Source of the DNA: CAUZFZ01 sp963579025
GTDB taxonomy: Bacteria > Planctomycetota > Planctomycetia > Planctomycetales > Planctomycetaceae
Length of the DNA: 64,000 nt
Assembly: GCA_963579025.1 (NCBI GenBank)
Contig: CAUZFZ010000021.1
Location: forward strand, 26,189 to 90,188
Direction of reading: 5' to 3'
The notes under the pieces are model-generated. The model did not search any database. It saw only the letters and a list, made by a program, of their open reading frames with translations, and was not told the origin of the DNA. Shown one piece after another: positions 30,401-38,434 of the stretch; position 1 is the stretch's first letter; each line of letters opens with the position of its first letter. Both the position numbers and the translations under genes were made by a program.

Positions 30401-33131
30401 CGAGTTGACGCAGTCGGACTTCGTCATCCACACGCACAACGACGAACAGTCTCGAGCCGGCGACCAAAGGAACGCCGAGAAACTCAATGGGAGTCGCTGC
30501 CGTGTCTTCAGCAGAATCGGATGCCGAGTCGGCTCGATCCTGTTCCCACAGCAGCCGGCCGGTCTGGACATCGTACGCGACGAGGGAGTTCTGTTTGCTC
30601 AACGTACGCATCTCAAGTTCCAACTGACCCTCGTCCGTGACCGTGAGTCGCTGCACGAACGGTGGACTCCGAAAGACGTCAGACTCGACGGCGAACACCC
30701 GCTCGCCATCACTGCTGAGAGTGCCGTACAACGTGCTGTCCAGCAATCGTTCCTGCACACCATCGACAATGTCACTGCCAAGCTGCTGTTTCGGTTCCTT
30801 AGTCGTCGTTCCGCTGCGTGTTTTGGCCACGGCCGGCGACATCTCCGGCAACGTCCAGTCCCCACCCATACGGGTTAACTCCCACAGGGCGTCCTGTTGT
30901 GGAGCGTTCCAAAGCGGCGTTCCGTCCTTGTCGATGGCGTGTAAGCCGGTCGCTGTCCGAAAGAAAACTCGCTCGCCCACAACCAATGGCTGGACACTCG
31001 GAATCCGTCCGAGCCGCCTGAGCGACTGCTGACTCCTCACGAATTCCAGCACTTCCTGCAATGGCTTCGACTCAGCGAGAGTCGCCAACGGCTCGGCATC
31101 AGGAACCGGAATCACCGACTCGGCAATGGAATTCCGCAGTGCATTCCCGCGATGCATGAGCCAACCCGTTGGCCCGCGTTCGGTTTGCCCCGTGATGGCC
31201 GTCAGCCAGGCAAGCGACTCGGCTGGTTCGTCAAACTTCACAGGATCGCCGCTTCCCGGTGACAGATTGACCTGCGGATACCGCTGATGCAGATCCCGAA
31301 CGACGCGCTCAGCCTGTTCCAGTTGCTGCATTCGAGCGTGGCAGAGTGCGGTCCGCAGTGAGAGTTGCGGTTCATACGACTCGGCATACCGCGATGCCAC
31401 GGCAAGGCGTTCGAACTGCAGTAAGGCGTCAAACGGTTGTCCCGCGTCGAGTGCCATCGTGGCCAGACGCCATGTCGCGCTGGCCCCGGCCCGCGTGAAG
31501 AAAAAACTTTGGGAAACGGCTTCGACGGCTTGCAGGTCCGACTGTTCGAGCGCCTCCTCCAGTCGTTTCTGAGCAACGGCGCCCGACAACTTCTCAACTT
31601 CTGCCAGTCCGGCGTCAGGCAGTGTCAGAATCAGCCGCTCAACCTCTGAACGCAACTCGCGAAAGTTGGGCTTGCCGCGTTCAGGCTGAAACCACTTTTC
31701 GTACGGCATCCCGGCCAACTCGGCCAACCCACGAGCCGCGTCGAACCACTGCTCATTGGCAATGGCCTCGCGTGCACGCCTGAGCTTCTGAAGATCGAAC
31801 CGGTCGGCGAGTCGAGGTCCGATATACGGCTCCGGCTCTTCCCACTCATCCTCTTCGTCAGGATCAGGTTCTTTTTTGATTTGCTGGACTGTCGCCGGAC
31901 CGAGTGCAGCGACTTCGGCGAAGTCCTTTGGCGGCTTCGGCAGTGGGTTTTTCGCGAGCCATTCGTCCCATGTCTTGCGATAGGCATCTCGCTTGCTCAA
32001 GTCGTCAAGTCGATAGTAGCCAGCGTTGAAGCCGGAACTGTTATTTTTTTTCAGCGAATCGAACCACTGCTTCGCCTGAGTGAAACCGTACGTCTTCACA
32101 TCCTGTCCGGTCAGGTGAACCAGCCATGCCAGTGCGACGTCGCGTGCCTGAACTTCCACACGTTTTTTGTTCGCCGTAAACGTAGCAATCACGGTTTTGA
32201 CGTCCAGGACGGGCAACAGGAGGGCCGCATATTCCTTGCCGCCCAGACGCCCGATCGCGTCGATCGCCATGCCCTGATAGGGTTTCGTCTTCAACCCCTG
32301 CACTGCGACCGGCAACGCTTCCTTCAGTTTGAATGTCACGGCGTCATACAGTCGATCCACGTGATACGAACCATTACTGGTCTTCGCCATGACCCAGGAT
32401 GTCACCAGTTTTTTCGCTCCGGCTCCCTTCTCTTTGTCTTCGACAAACTTGCGGAACGGGCTCTGTCGCAGCCAGTTTCGGATCCACGAAACTTCCATCG
32501 GAGCCGTCCGGCCCAGCAACTCAGCGTCGGAAGAGATGAACAGAAAGGCGAGCGTTGTTCCAACCGGCGGAAGGGCGCGACGACTCGGATCGGGTGTGTT
32601 CTGGGTCTGCATGAATCGCCGCACTCGAAACTTGAGTGCAGCGACGGTGGACTCCGACCCCAATTCGCTCGACAACAGCAGGCCAGGTTCGGCATTAAGG
32701 ATCTGGACGAACAGTTGCCGATCGACTTCCGAACTGCCGTTCATTTTCTGAAATCTCGACCATCCAGGAATTCCGTCACCCTCGTCCTTTGGGTCGCTTT
32801 CGAATTTCTTGATCCGCTGTCGCAGGTCCGCTTCGAGAATATCCCGTAGCGCTCGACCGGCGCGGCGACGAACTTCGGGATCACCAGTCTCCAGTCTGCC
32901 CCGCAGCAACTCGACAGCCGTCAGCCCGGTTTCGACAAGGCTCCGTTCCGCCTGCTCGCGTGTGGCGAAGACGTCGGAACCAAGGTCATCCAGCAGCTCG
33001 TTGATGCGTGCCGTGTCGGTGGTTTCCGCAGCCTGTTCTGCCGCAGCGGCGGTTGTCGCCAGAAGGCACATCGCACCGACGAAAAAAAGACGATTCACAC
33101 AACTGAGCGACGGGTGTAATGCAGCATTCAT
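27423..33131 (-). CDS. Giant secreted HEAT / PQQ-propeller repeat protein
   Basis: The 1902-residue protein starts at ATG 33131, which gives a signal peptide (F-F-V-G-A-M-C-L-L-A-T-T-A-A-A-A-E). An N-terminal section of about 100 residues matches PBS-lyase/HEAT repeats (F-A-T-R-E-Q-A-E-R-S-L, R-R-R-A-G-R-A-L). Then come alpha-helical, TPR-like stretches (about residues 450-700), and several PQQ-like propeller blocks (D-x-x-T-G-x-L-x-W: V-Q-T-G-R-L-L-W, R-T-G-R-L-Q-W, H-T-G-E-V-L-W, T-R-D-G-S-V-D-W). An acidic linker P-D-P-D-E-E-D-E-W-E-E-P-E-P lies between helical parts. No catalytic residues are recognised; it looks like a large scaffold, possibly at the cell surface. Similar giant proteins are typical of planctomycetes. 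Confidence 0.78.
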   Translation of the reverse strand: MNAALHPSLSCVNRLFFVGAMCLLATTAAAAEQAAETTDTARINELLDDLGSDVFATREQAERSLVETGLTAVELLRGRLETGDPEVRRRAGRALRDILEADLRQRIKKFESDPKDEGDGIPGWSRFQKMNGSSEVDRQLFVQILNAEPGLLLSSELGSESTVAALKFRVRRFMQTQNTPDPSRRALPPVGTTLAFLFISSDAELLGRTAPMEVSWIRNWLRQSPFRKFVEDKEKGAGAKKLVTSWVMAKTSNGSYHVDRLYDAVTFKLKEALPVAVQGLKTKPYQGMAIDAIGRLGGKEYAALLLPVLDVKTVIATFTANKKRVEVQARDVALAWLVHLTGQDVKTYGFTQAKQWFDSLKKNNSSGFNAGYYRLDDLSKRDAYRKTWDEWLAKNPLPKPPKDFAEVAALGPATVQQIKKEPDPDEEDEWEEPEPYIGPRLADRFDLQKLRRAREAIANEQWFDAARGLAELAGMPYEKWFQPERGKPNFRELRSEVERLILTLPDAGLAEVEKLSGAVAQKRLEEALEQSDLQAVEAVSQSFFFTRAGASATWRLATMALDAGQPFDALLQFERLAVASRYAESYEPQLSLRTALCHARMQQLEQAERVVRDLHQRYPQVNLSPGSGDPVKFDEPAESLAWLTAITGQTERGPTGWLMHRGNALRNSIAESVIPVPDAEPLATLAESKPLQEVLEFVRSQQSLRRLGRIPSVQPLVVGERVFFRTATGLHAIDKDGTPLWNAPQQDALWELTRMGGDWTLPEMSPAVAKTRSGTTTKEPKQQLGSDIVDGVQERLLDSTLYGTLSSDGERVFAVESDVFRSPPFVQRLTVTDEGQLELEMRTLSKQNSLVAYDVQTGRLLWEQDRADSASDSAEDTAATPIEFLGVPLVAGSRLFVVVRVDDEVRLRQLDPATGESTREWMLQSDSPPPRRIFWTQQYPAAPGQRHACSPSFVDGTIVCLTPSNRVVAIDLRTGRLQWSWLGTRRRKTPARWRFNPWLQIAANAQRNAELDHWCDVSLVLADGCVLVATPDSNELTCLDQKDGAVRWSVQRRDGLYVAGVHAGRAIVVGRGGVRAFHLQDGSLAWPAGEIVWPDAAMPSGSGYLSDDRYCVPLTTGEVVVIDLQSGQWVARSHSGKQVVPGNLVAVQGTVWSLGLDGLRRFASTETRSEELAAALASQPDDAVRLTDWAESLLNGGRVAEALVALRQAVETDQKDRAEQLLARAVRDGVPFDQADRSRLVDELELSNGTLEQRVSLHAETALGFERQGDVGDALQSLMKIVDLPITQKNLSGEKTLIRDESVSRSVRIDRWFQSKSRDWYATVDDQVRKDIDQRVADYVRTTPRHSITWFGQHRTAESSRLRLAEQLLKDDADGENQLLWELLLRQTIATDSQASSDAALKQLEQSLSTIAPLRAAHIKRHSGGDGMIARVSGSPWPDGTVQKSVEKRDPKTPYLQRVQFPVERYDGRLDEPLWLQLNTSQRKWSVLDASGRTRYTLQPVKNEKPTSYSYSTNVTQARLIGPVLVVWSGMQVAAYRLQKDEGKYLWSRQLYDPQNQPWVMRFVPRRVQRAGRRAAVVFGATGPSAWRAVVANPRFVVLQHDQQLLALELHTGEVLWKHDGIPYDCDITGDEDIVAVIPPDLDESITFSALDGRELTRRPLTEGAEWVVLKGRLLVTWQVRQQQAVMHCLDLQSGEEKWSRPFAVGTHYYSSRPDQISVLEPNGRFSVLDVASGEPRTSAQLDPVKDLLGLTVFESRGLYIVCARTPDAPAANGVMIRVNMSGNYPGRLRVGGKLFAVNTRDGSVDWTAELPAQAVAPPVLSDVPLMASYYTLQKQKKQANGAISTTHEYWLQVMNLNSGNIAHKVRLTSGPQIDQQYFPEEACVKLHTRNDVTEFRFAVGE

Positions 33132-33260
33132 ATGAACGATTCCATACTCAGCCAACGAAAAGAAGAGCGCGCGAGACAGTGTACCCGGACTTTGTCGAGG
33201 ATTCCCTCGCAGAGGAACGGGTCTCAAATAAGTTCCCGATCTGGAATTCGCGAGACATCT

Positions 33261-33389
33261 GAGCCGTAGCCGTAGCCCGATTTCTCCGAAATCGGGACCA
33301 GACGACATCGCAACCTGCCGGCACATCGACCGCTGCTCAGTCTTGCCAGGCCCAAGGCAGCGGATTTCGGAGAAATCCGCCTACGGCTC
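33261..33389. repeat. Paired palindromes inside an inverted repeat
   Basis: Outer inverted repeat GAGCCGTAG/CTACGGCTC (33261-33269/33381-33389) encloses two small palindromes that mirror each other: CCCGATTTC-TCC-GAAATCGGG (33276-33296) and CGGATTTC-GGA-GAAATCCG (33361-33379). It lies in the 383-base gap between two minus-strand genes (33132-33514), where no other feature was seen. Looks like a REP-type bimodule or a miniature mobile element. Confidence 0.6.
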
Positions 33390-33514
33390 ACAATTCCGGG
33401 AAGTTATTTCAGGACTGTTCCAGAGTGTCTCCGAGAGAAAACGCCTCATGATCTGAGACTCGTAAACTGAGATCTGAGATTGGGAATCTGACGAAGGCGT
33501 ATCTCACATCGGGG

Positions 33515-34189
33515 CTACTGGCGTTCCACCAGATGCGGCAGCAGCACCTTTGTCCACACCCGATAACCCTCCGCATTCAAATGCAGGCCGTCCTTTGCGA
33601 ACAGCTCCGCGCGCGGTCGGCCGTCGTCGCCGATCATGGGCTTGTCGATGTCGGCGAATGACAACTTGCGGTCCTGTTCACACAGTTTGCGAATCGCGGA
33701 ATTGGCTTCCCGCACCGTCTTGACGAGATTCCAGCGTTTGATACTGGGCTTGATGGCGATGAAGACGATGCGAGTCTCGGGCAGATCGTCGTGGATCGTC
33801 TTAGCGAACTGCCGAAAGTCACGCGTGACGGTCTCCGAGGATTTCCCCTTCGCGATGTCGTTATCACCGGCGTACAGCACAACAATCCGTGGTTCGTGTT
33901 TCAGGATCAGACGGTCCGCAAAGTGATTGGAATCAGCGATCTCGGATCCGCCGAATCCTCGATTGATCGTCTTCAGTTTTGGAAATGAATCGTCGAGCTT
34001 CCACAGCCGGATGCTGGAACTGCCGACAAACAGGATCGCTCCCTTCGGAGGTGCGTCTGCTTTGTCCTGCTGCTCGAACTTCTGAATGGCCGATTCCCAT
34101 CTCCCGAAAGGGGATTTGTCTGCTGGATCGGCAGCCAGCACGACGCCACAATGGAAAGCGGCCATGACAACCAGGACGAGCTTCGACAT
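33515..34189 (-). CDS. Secreted SGNH/GDSL-type esterase
   Basis: A 224-residue protein starting at ATG 34189 after the ribosome site GAGGT, with a signal peptide (M-S-K-L-V-L-V-V-M-A-A-F). SGNH-family blocks are present in order: F-V-G-S-S-S-I-R (block I nucleophile Ser), N-R-G-F-G-G (block II Gly), Y-A-G-D-N-D-I (block III Asn), and D-G-L-H-L-N (block V Asp/His). These hydrolases cleave ester bonds, often acetyl groups on glycans. It is exported. The start diverges from the HMA selenoprotein gene, sharing a 184-bp intergenic region. Confidence 0.88.
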   Translation of the reverse strand: MSKLVLVVMAAFHCGVVLAADPADKSPFGRWESAIQKFEQQDKADAPPKGAILFVGSSSIRLWKLDDSFPKLKTINRGFGGSEIADSNHFADRLILKHEPRIVVLYAGDNDIAKGKSSETVTRDFRQFAKTIHDDLPETRIVFIAIKPSIKRWNLVKTVREANSAIRKLCEQDRKLSFADIDKPMIGDDGRPRAELFAKDGLHLNAEGYRVWTKVLLPHLVERQ

Positions 34190-34373
34190 GATTACCTCTT
34201 CGACACGAATTGTAGTTTCAGGATGGCTGTCGAATCTGACGCAGGGCCGCCGGTCAATGCAAGCCAGACACACGATTCGTGAGATGCTTCACTGCCAGCA
34301 CACATGATTGAACGTCATGCTGCTGGGGACGATTCAGCTTTGAGCCAATTTTTCTCTTCCCGAAAGGAAACCG

Positions 34374-34961
34374 ATGAAGTCCAGACACTTACCAATCCTG
34401 CTGCTCACAGCCGCGATCGGCTGTACTCAAGGCGGCGCACCGCCGGTCGAAGTCGATGTGTCGGCGGTGGGCACACCCGGCAGCGATTTGCCGGCTGCGA
34501 CGGCGACTTTGATTCGCTTCACCTGCCCGGCCATGACCTGAGGCGGATGTCGTGCCAGCGTGAAATCCACGCTGGCATCGCTACCGGGTGTAGCGAACAT
34601 CGAATTCAATGCTGCTGAAACCACCGCCACCGTCTCCGTCGACCCCGCGGCATTCAAGGTCGAAGACGCCATGGCCGCACTTCTGCAAAGCGGTTTCCCG
34701 GCGGACTCCGCCGAGGACCTGTCGGCAGAAACAGCCGCGGCAGAAGACACGGCCGTTGAGGTGACCGAGGAACCAGGGCTCAATCTGGACGCATTGGATG
34801 AGCCACCGGTCTCAATCGATGCGACGCCAGTGGAGGCGGTCGAAGAGGCTCCCTCTGAAACTACCGAAGATGCTCCCGCTGAAACCACCGAAGCGGCTCC
34901 TGCCGAGTCATCTGAAAACACGACCACGGAAGCCCCCGAGGAAACTTCAGACAAACCGTAG
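34374..34961 (+). CDS. HMA-domain lipoprotein, predicted selenoprotein (in-frame TGA = Sec56)
   Basis: From ATG 34374 (AAGGA upstream) the frame runs 55 codons, meets a single TGA at 34539-34541, and continues to TAG at 34961, 195 residues in all. Residues 1-17 form a lipoprotein signal with lipobox A-I-G-C17. The domain reads C-P-A-M-T-U56-G-G-C59-R-A-S-V, exactly the G-M-T-C-x-x-C metal site of heavy-metal-associated (MerP/CopZ/Atx1) domains, with the TGA at the first Cys. The continuation S-L-P-G-V-A-N-I-E-F...A-T-V-S-V-D-P completes the ferredoxin-like fold. A low-complexity acidic tail (about residues 115-195, T-T-E-A-A-P-A-E-S units) follows. A perfect 10-bp hairpin lies at SECIS position and a strong terminator follows the gene. 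Likely binds soft metals (Cu, Hg) or acts in redox at the cell envelope. Confidence 0.85.
34539..34577 (+). promoter_or_regulatory. Predicted bacterial SECIS element (HMA gene)
   Basis: After the UGA (34539-34541) and an 11-base spacer, a perfect 10-bp stem TGCCAGCGTG/CACGCTGGCA (34553-34562/34568-34577) closes loop AAATC. The loop starts 21 nt after the UGA; opening the last G-C pair puts a G at the first loop position, as expected for bacterial SECIS elements. The stem is coding sequence at the same time. Confidence 0.7.
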
Positions 34962-35038
34962 TTGCGGAATAACGGAAGAGAGTGGGACGGTCTGGTGATC
35001 AACTCCGGCCGCACCCCGCACGTGTGAACTGCGTGTCG

Positions 35039-35112
35039 AACCGCAGAATCGCTGAAGGACGCTGAGGACCGAGAGAGTCCTCAGTGGTCGTCCGCGCTTC
35101 TGCGGTTTTTTA
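35039..35112 (+). terminator. Rho-independent terminator of the HMA selenoprotein gene
   Basis: AACCGCAGAA (35039-35048) pairs with TTCTGCGGTT (35098-35107), with an inner perfect stem CTGAGGAC/GTCCTCAG, followed by a T run (TTTTTTATT). It closes the HMA transcription unit and isolates it from the next gene. Confidence 0.8.
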
Positions 35113-35186
35113 TTGCATCGATTGCCCATGCCCGCAGCCGGGCGTTAAACATTGCGGCCCCGATCTCCCGCCACGAGGTGCCCGCG

Positions 35187-36524
35187 ATGAGCCGTCAAGT
35201 CCGCCTGCTGCTGCAATCTCTGGTCGTATGCGGAGCCAGCCTGGCTCTGCTGTTTCTCAGCTCCTCCCCCAGCTCAACGCCCATCGCGAACGCCGACGTG
35301 TTGACCGCTGAGGATGGGCGGGAGTGGTATCGCGGCAACCTGCACACGCACTCGTTGTGGAGCGATGGCGACGATTACCTGGAGATGATCGCCTCCTGGT
35401 ATCAGGACCACGACTACGACTTTTTGTGTTTCACCGACCACAACGTGCTGGCCACCAACCGCGACCGCTGGATCGACGTGGCGAAAAAGAAAACGGGTGA
35501 GACCGCGCTTAAGGAACTGAAAGAACGCTTTCCCGGTGATTGGGTCGAGGAACGCAAGAACAACGACCGACACGAGGTGCGTCTGAAAACGTTCGACGAG
35601 GTCAACGCAAAACTCGCGGTACCGGACAAGTTCCTGCTGATTCAGGGCGAGGAGATCACGGATCGCTTCGGCAATCTGCCGGTTCACATGAACGCCACGA
35701 ACGTGCAACAACTGATCCCGCCGCTGCACGGTGACAGCGTTGCAGAAACGATGCAGAACAACGTCAACGCGGTGATCGCTCAGCGCGAGCGAACCGGCCA
35801 GCCGATGTTCATCCACCTGAACCATCCGAACTGGGGTTACGGCGTGACGGCTGAAGACCTGATGCGCATCCGTGGCGAGCAGTTCTTTGAGGTCTATAAC
35901 GGACACCCCGGCGTGCGGAACTCCGGAGACAAACAGCATGCCTCAACGGAACGCATCTGGGACATCATCCTGACGAAACGTCTGGCTGAGTTTGATCTGC
36001 CGATCATGTACGGTCTGGCCACGGACGACGGTCACAACTACCACAAGATTCCCAGCCGCGGCAGCGAACCCGGTCGAGGCTGGGTCATGGTGCTGAGTGA
36101 CAAGCTGGCTCCGGCGTCCCTGATCGAGTCCATGGAACGCGGCGACTTCTATGCGTCGTCCGGTGTCTTTCTCGATCGCGTGGAATCAACAGACAAGGAA
36201 CTTAAGGTCACCGTGAAAGCGGAAGAGGGCCTCACCTACCGCATCGAATTCATTGGCACACGAACCGGATACGACGCCACATCGCAACCAGTCGTGACTG
36301 CCAACGGCAAAGAAATTCGAGCCACCCGGCAATACAGCGAAGACATCGGGGAAGTGCTGAAGACCGTCGACGGCGCAACCGCGGCCTACTCATTTGCGGG
36401 GGACGAGCTTTACGTGCGTGCTCGCGTCGTTTCGAGTCGCAAGCATCCGAACCCGTCCGAGCCCGGCGAGTTCGAACGAGCCTGGGTCCAGCCTGTGATC
36501 CCCACAGCAGCTCCAAAGAACTGA
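35187..36524 (+). CDS. Secreted PHP-domain metal-dependent phosphoesterase-like protein
   Basis: A 445-residue protein; ATG 35187 is preferred over GTG 35178 because GAGGTG lies 7 bases upstream. An N-terminal hydrophobic signal (A-S-L-A-L-L-F-L-S-S-S) is followed by R-G-N-L-H-T-H-S-L-W-S-D-G, the first PHP metal motif, then C-F-T-D-H-N, Q-G-E-E-I, H-L-N-H-P-N-W-G and Y-G-L-A-T-D-D-G-H, the further PHP metal ligands. PHP domains bind two to three metals and hydrolyse phosphoesters. A C-terminal beta-rich domain of about 100 residues follows. The signal peptide points to a periplasmic or extracellular role; the substrate is unknown. Confidence 0.85.
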   Translation: MSRQVRLLLQSLVVCGASLALLFLSSSPSSTPIANADVLTAEDGREWYRGNLHTHSLWSDGDDYLEMIASWYQDHDYDFLCFTDHNVLATNRDRWIDVAKKKTGETALKELKERFPGDWVEERKNNDRHEVRLKTFDEVNAKLAVPDKFLLIQGEEITDRFGNLPVHMNATNVQQLIPPLHGDSVAETMQNNVNAVIAQRERTGQPMFIHLNHPNWGYGVTAEDLMRIRGEQFFEVYNGHPGVRNSGDKQHASTERIWDIILTKRLAEFDLPIMYGLATDDGHNYHKIPSRGSEPGRGWVMVLSDKLAPASLIESMERGDFYASSGVFLDRVESTDKELKVTVKAEEGLTYRIEFIGTRTGYDATSQPVVTANGKEIRATRQYSEDIGEVLKTVDGATAAYSFAGDELYVRARVVSSRKHPNPSEPGEFERAWVQPVIPTAAPKN

Positions 36525-36595
36525 TCGGGTTCGACGTCCTGCCAACCGTCATTCAACCCAACAACGTCTGCGTCCCGGCAGGAGAGTCCCCCCTG

Positions 36596-38275
36596 ATGAA
36601 ACGACAGAATTGTCCGACGCTACTCATTGCATGCAGTCTGATCGCAACAGTTGCGATGCCGCCAACCGCTGTGTGTGGGGCGGACTGGATGGATCCGACG
36701 GGGATCGACGGTAGCCTGGTCATTGCGGGTGGTGGCAAGCTGCCGGACTCGATCACGCAGAAGTTCATCGAGCTGGGCGGAGGGGATAAAGCAAAGCTCG
36801 TCATCGTACCGACGGCGGGAACCGACGCAGACGATCCGGACAAACACGACTCGATCCTTGAACCTTGGCGTGATTTGAAAGTGGAGTCAGTCACGCTGCT
36901 GCACACGCGCGATCGAGCCACAGCAGACTCTGATGAGTTCCTTGAACCGCTGAGTGCGGCGACGGCGGTGTGGTTCACCGGCGGATCGCAGACGCGCATC
37001 GCGGAAGCGTATGTCGGGACGAAGTTCGAACAGGCGCTGAATACCGTGCTCGAACGTGGCGGCGTGGTTGGTGGCTCTTCTGCTGGAGCCGCGATTCAAT
37101 CGCGTCTGATGATTGCCAGTGGCAATCCTGTCCCTGAACTGAAGCAGGGATTCGATCTGCTGCCTGGCGCGGTCATCGATCAGCATTTCCTGAAACGAAA
37201 TCGCCAGCCGCGACTGATCAAGGCCCTGTCTGAGAACGCGGGACATTTCGGAATCGGCATTGATGAGGGCACGGCGGTCATTGTTCGAGGCCGCTCGATC
37301 CAGACGCTCGGAGAGTCGACGGCAACGATCATGCTGGCCGCCGGTGCCGAACGTCCGCTGCGTGAATTTGTACTCAAGTCTGGCGGTCGGGCGGACCTGA
37401 CGGCACTTCGTCGAGCCGCCCGCGACCGCACTGATCGAACATTTCCTCCCGCCGAGGTGAAGCCAGTTGAGGTCGTCAGCGGTTCGTTGATGATCATTGG
37501 CGGTGGCGGCATGACGCCGCTGATGGTCCGGACGTTTATCAATCTGGCGGGCGGACCGGATGCAACGATTGCGATTTTGCCAGTCTCGTCTGCACAGGCG
37601 CAGCGATCCGGCGATGGCATGAAGCGGTTTCTGATGTCGCACGGAGCTCGCAATGTGACGGTTCTGCCACAGGAAAAACGTGAAGAAGTCGAGAGCGATG
37701 ATTTTCTGGATGTTCTGGTAAATGCGGGTGGACTGTGGTTCGGCGGCGGCCGGCAGTGGCGGTTTATGGACGCCTATGAAGGCACTCGCGCCGAATCGTT
37801 AATGCACGATGTCCTGAAACGAGGCGGAGTCATTGGCGGCAGTTCAGCCGGCGCGTCGATTCAGTCGGAGTACATGGTCCGCGGCAACCCGCTCGGCAAT
37901 ACCGACATGATGGCCGCCGGATACGAACGTGGTCTCGGCTTCCTTCCGGGAGCGGCCGTCGATCAGCATTTCACGCAGCGACGCCGACATGCTGATCTGC
38001 ATTCAGTCATCGCTCGGTTCCCTCAGTTACTGGGCATTGGCATCGACGAGACAACCGCGATCGTTGTCCGTGGCCACACGGCCGAGGTGATGGGCCACCA
38101 CGATGTGTACTTTATCGATCATCAGCCGAGTCTCTTCCACGATGGCAAGGACCTTTATCCGACTCGCGTTGGCGCCGGTGGCGTTTTCGATCTCCTGCTT
38201 CGCCGAACAGTCCGTCCGGCCATGCCACCGCTTCCCGACGACAAACCGCGCCGTCGCAAACAAAGATCGAATTGA
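36596..38275 (+). CDS. Tandem (two-domain) cyanophycinase-like peptidase
   Basis: A 559-residue protein with a signal peptide (L-L-I-A-C-S-L-I-A-T-V-A-M) and two consecutive peptidase S51/cyanophycinase-type domains of about 250 residues each. Each has the nucleophile elbow G-G-S-S-A-G-A (around residue 165 and again around residue 420), a following D-Q-H-F segment and a G-I-G-I-D-E segment. Normal cyanophycinases are one-domain dimers; here the pair is fused in one chain. Cyanophycinase cleaves the multi-Arg-Asp storage polymer to dipeptides. Export suggests use of external polymer. Both active sites look intact by motif. Confidence 0.87.
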   Translation: MKRQNCPTLLIACSLIATVAMPPTAVCGADWMDPTGIDGSLVIAGGGKLPDSITQKFIELGGGDKAKLVIVPTAGTDADDPDKHDSILEPWRDLKVESVTLLHTRDRATADSDEFLEPLSAATAVWFTGGSQTRIAEAYVGTKFEQALNTVLERGGVVGGSSAGAAIQSRLMIASGNPVPELKQGFDLLPGAVIDQHFLKRNRQPRLIKALSENAGHFGIGIDEGTAVIVRGRSIQTLGESTATIMLAAGAERPLREFVLKSGGRADLTALRRAARDRTDRTFPPAEVKPVEVVSGSLMIIGGGGMTPLMVRTFINLAGGPDATIAILPVSSAQAQRSGDGMKRFLMSHGARNVTVLPQEKREEVESDDFLDVLVNAGGLWFGGGRQWRFMDAYEGTRAESLMHDVLKRGGVIGGSSAGASIQSEYMVRGNPLGNTDMMAAGYERGLGFLPGAAVDQHFTQRRRHADLHSVIARFPQLLGIGIDETTAIVVRGHTAEVMGHHDVYFIDHQPSLFHDGKDLYPTRVGAGGVFDLLLRRTVRPAMPPLPDDKPRRRKQRSN

Positions 38276-38314
38276 CGAACCAACAGACACGGACCGGCGA
38301 CAATGAACGCGCCA

Positions 38315-38381
38315 TACAAGCCCGAAGCGCAAGCGTGTGAATTCGCGGGCAGTGTTCACTCGCTTGCGCTTCGGGCTTGTA
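38315..38381. repeat. REP-type palindrome (TACAAGCCCGAAGCGCAAGC)
   Basis: A 25-bp arm (38315-38339) begins TACAAGCCCGAAGCGCAAGC and its reverse complement, with one mismatch, occupies 38357-38381. I recall this palindrome type as frequent between planctomycete genes. Located in the 159-bp gap between two plus-strand genes. Confidence 0.7.
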
Positions 38382-38434
38382 TTGTCGTCTCAAGAGGCGT
38401 GGTCCATCTAAGCGGCTTACATTGAGGTATCGAA

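Noticed and set aside
34560..34961. Stand-alone 133-residue protein starting after the TGA
   Set aside because: It would begin in the middle of an HMA domain and lack the lipoprotein signal and ribosome site that exist in frame upstream of the TGA.
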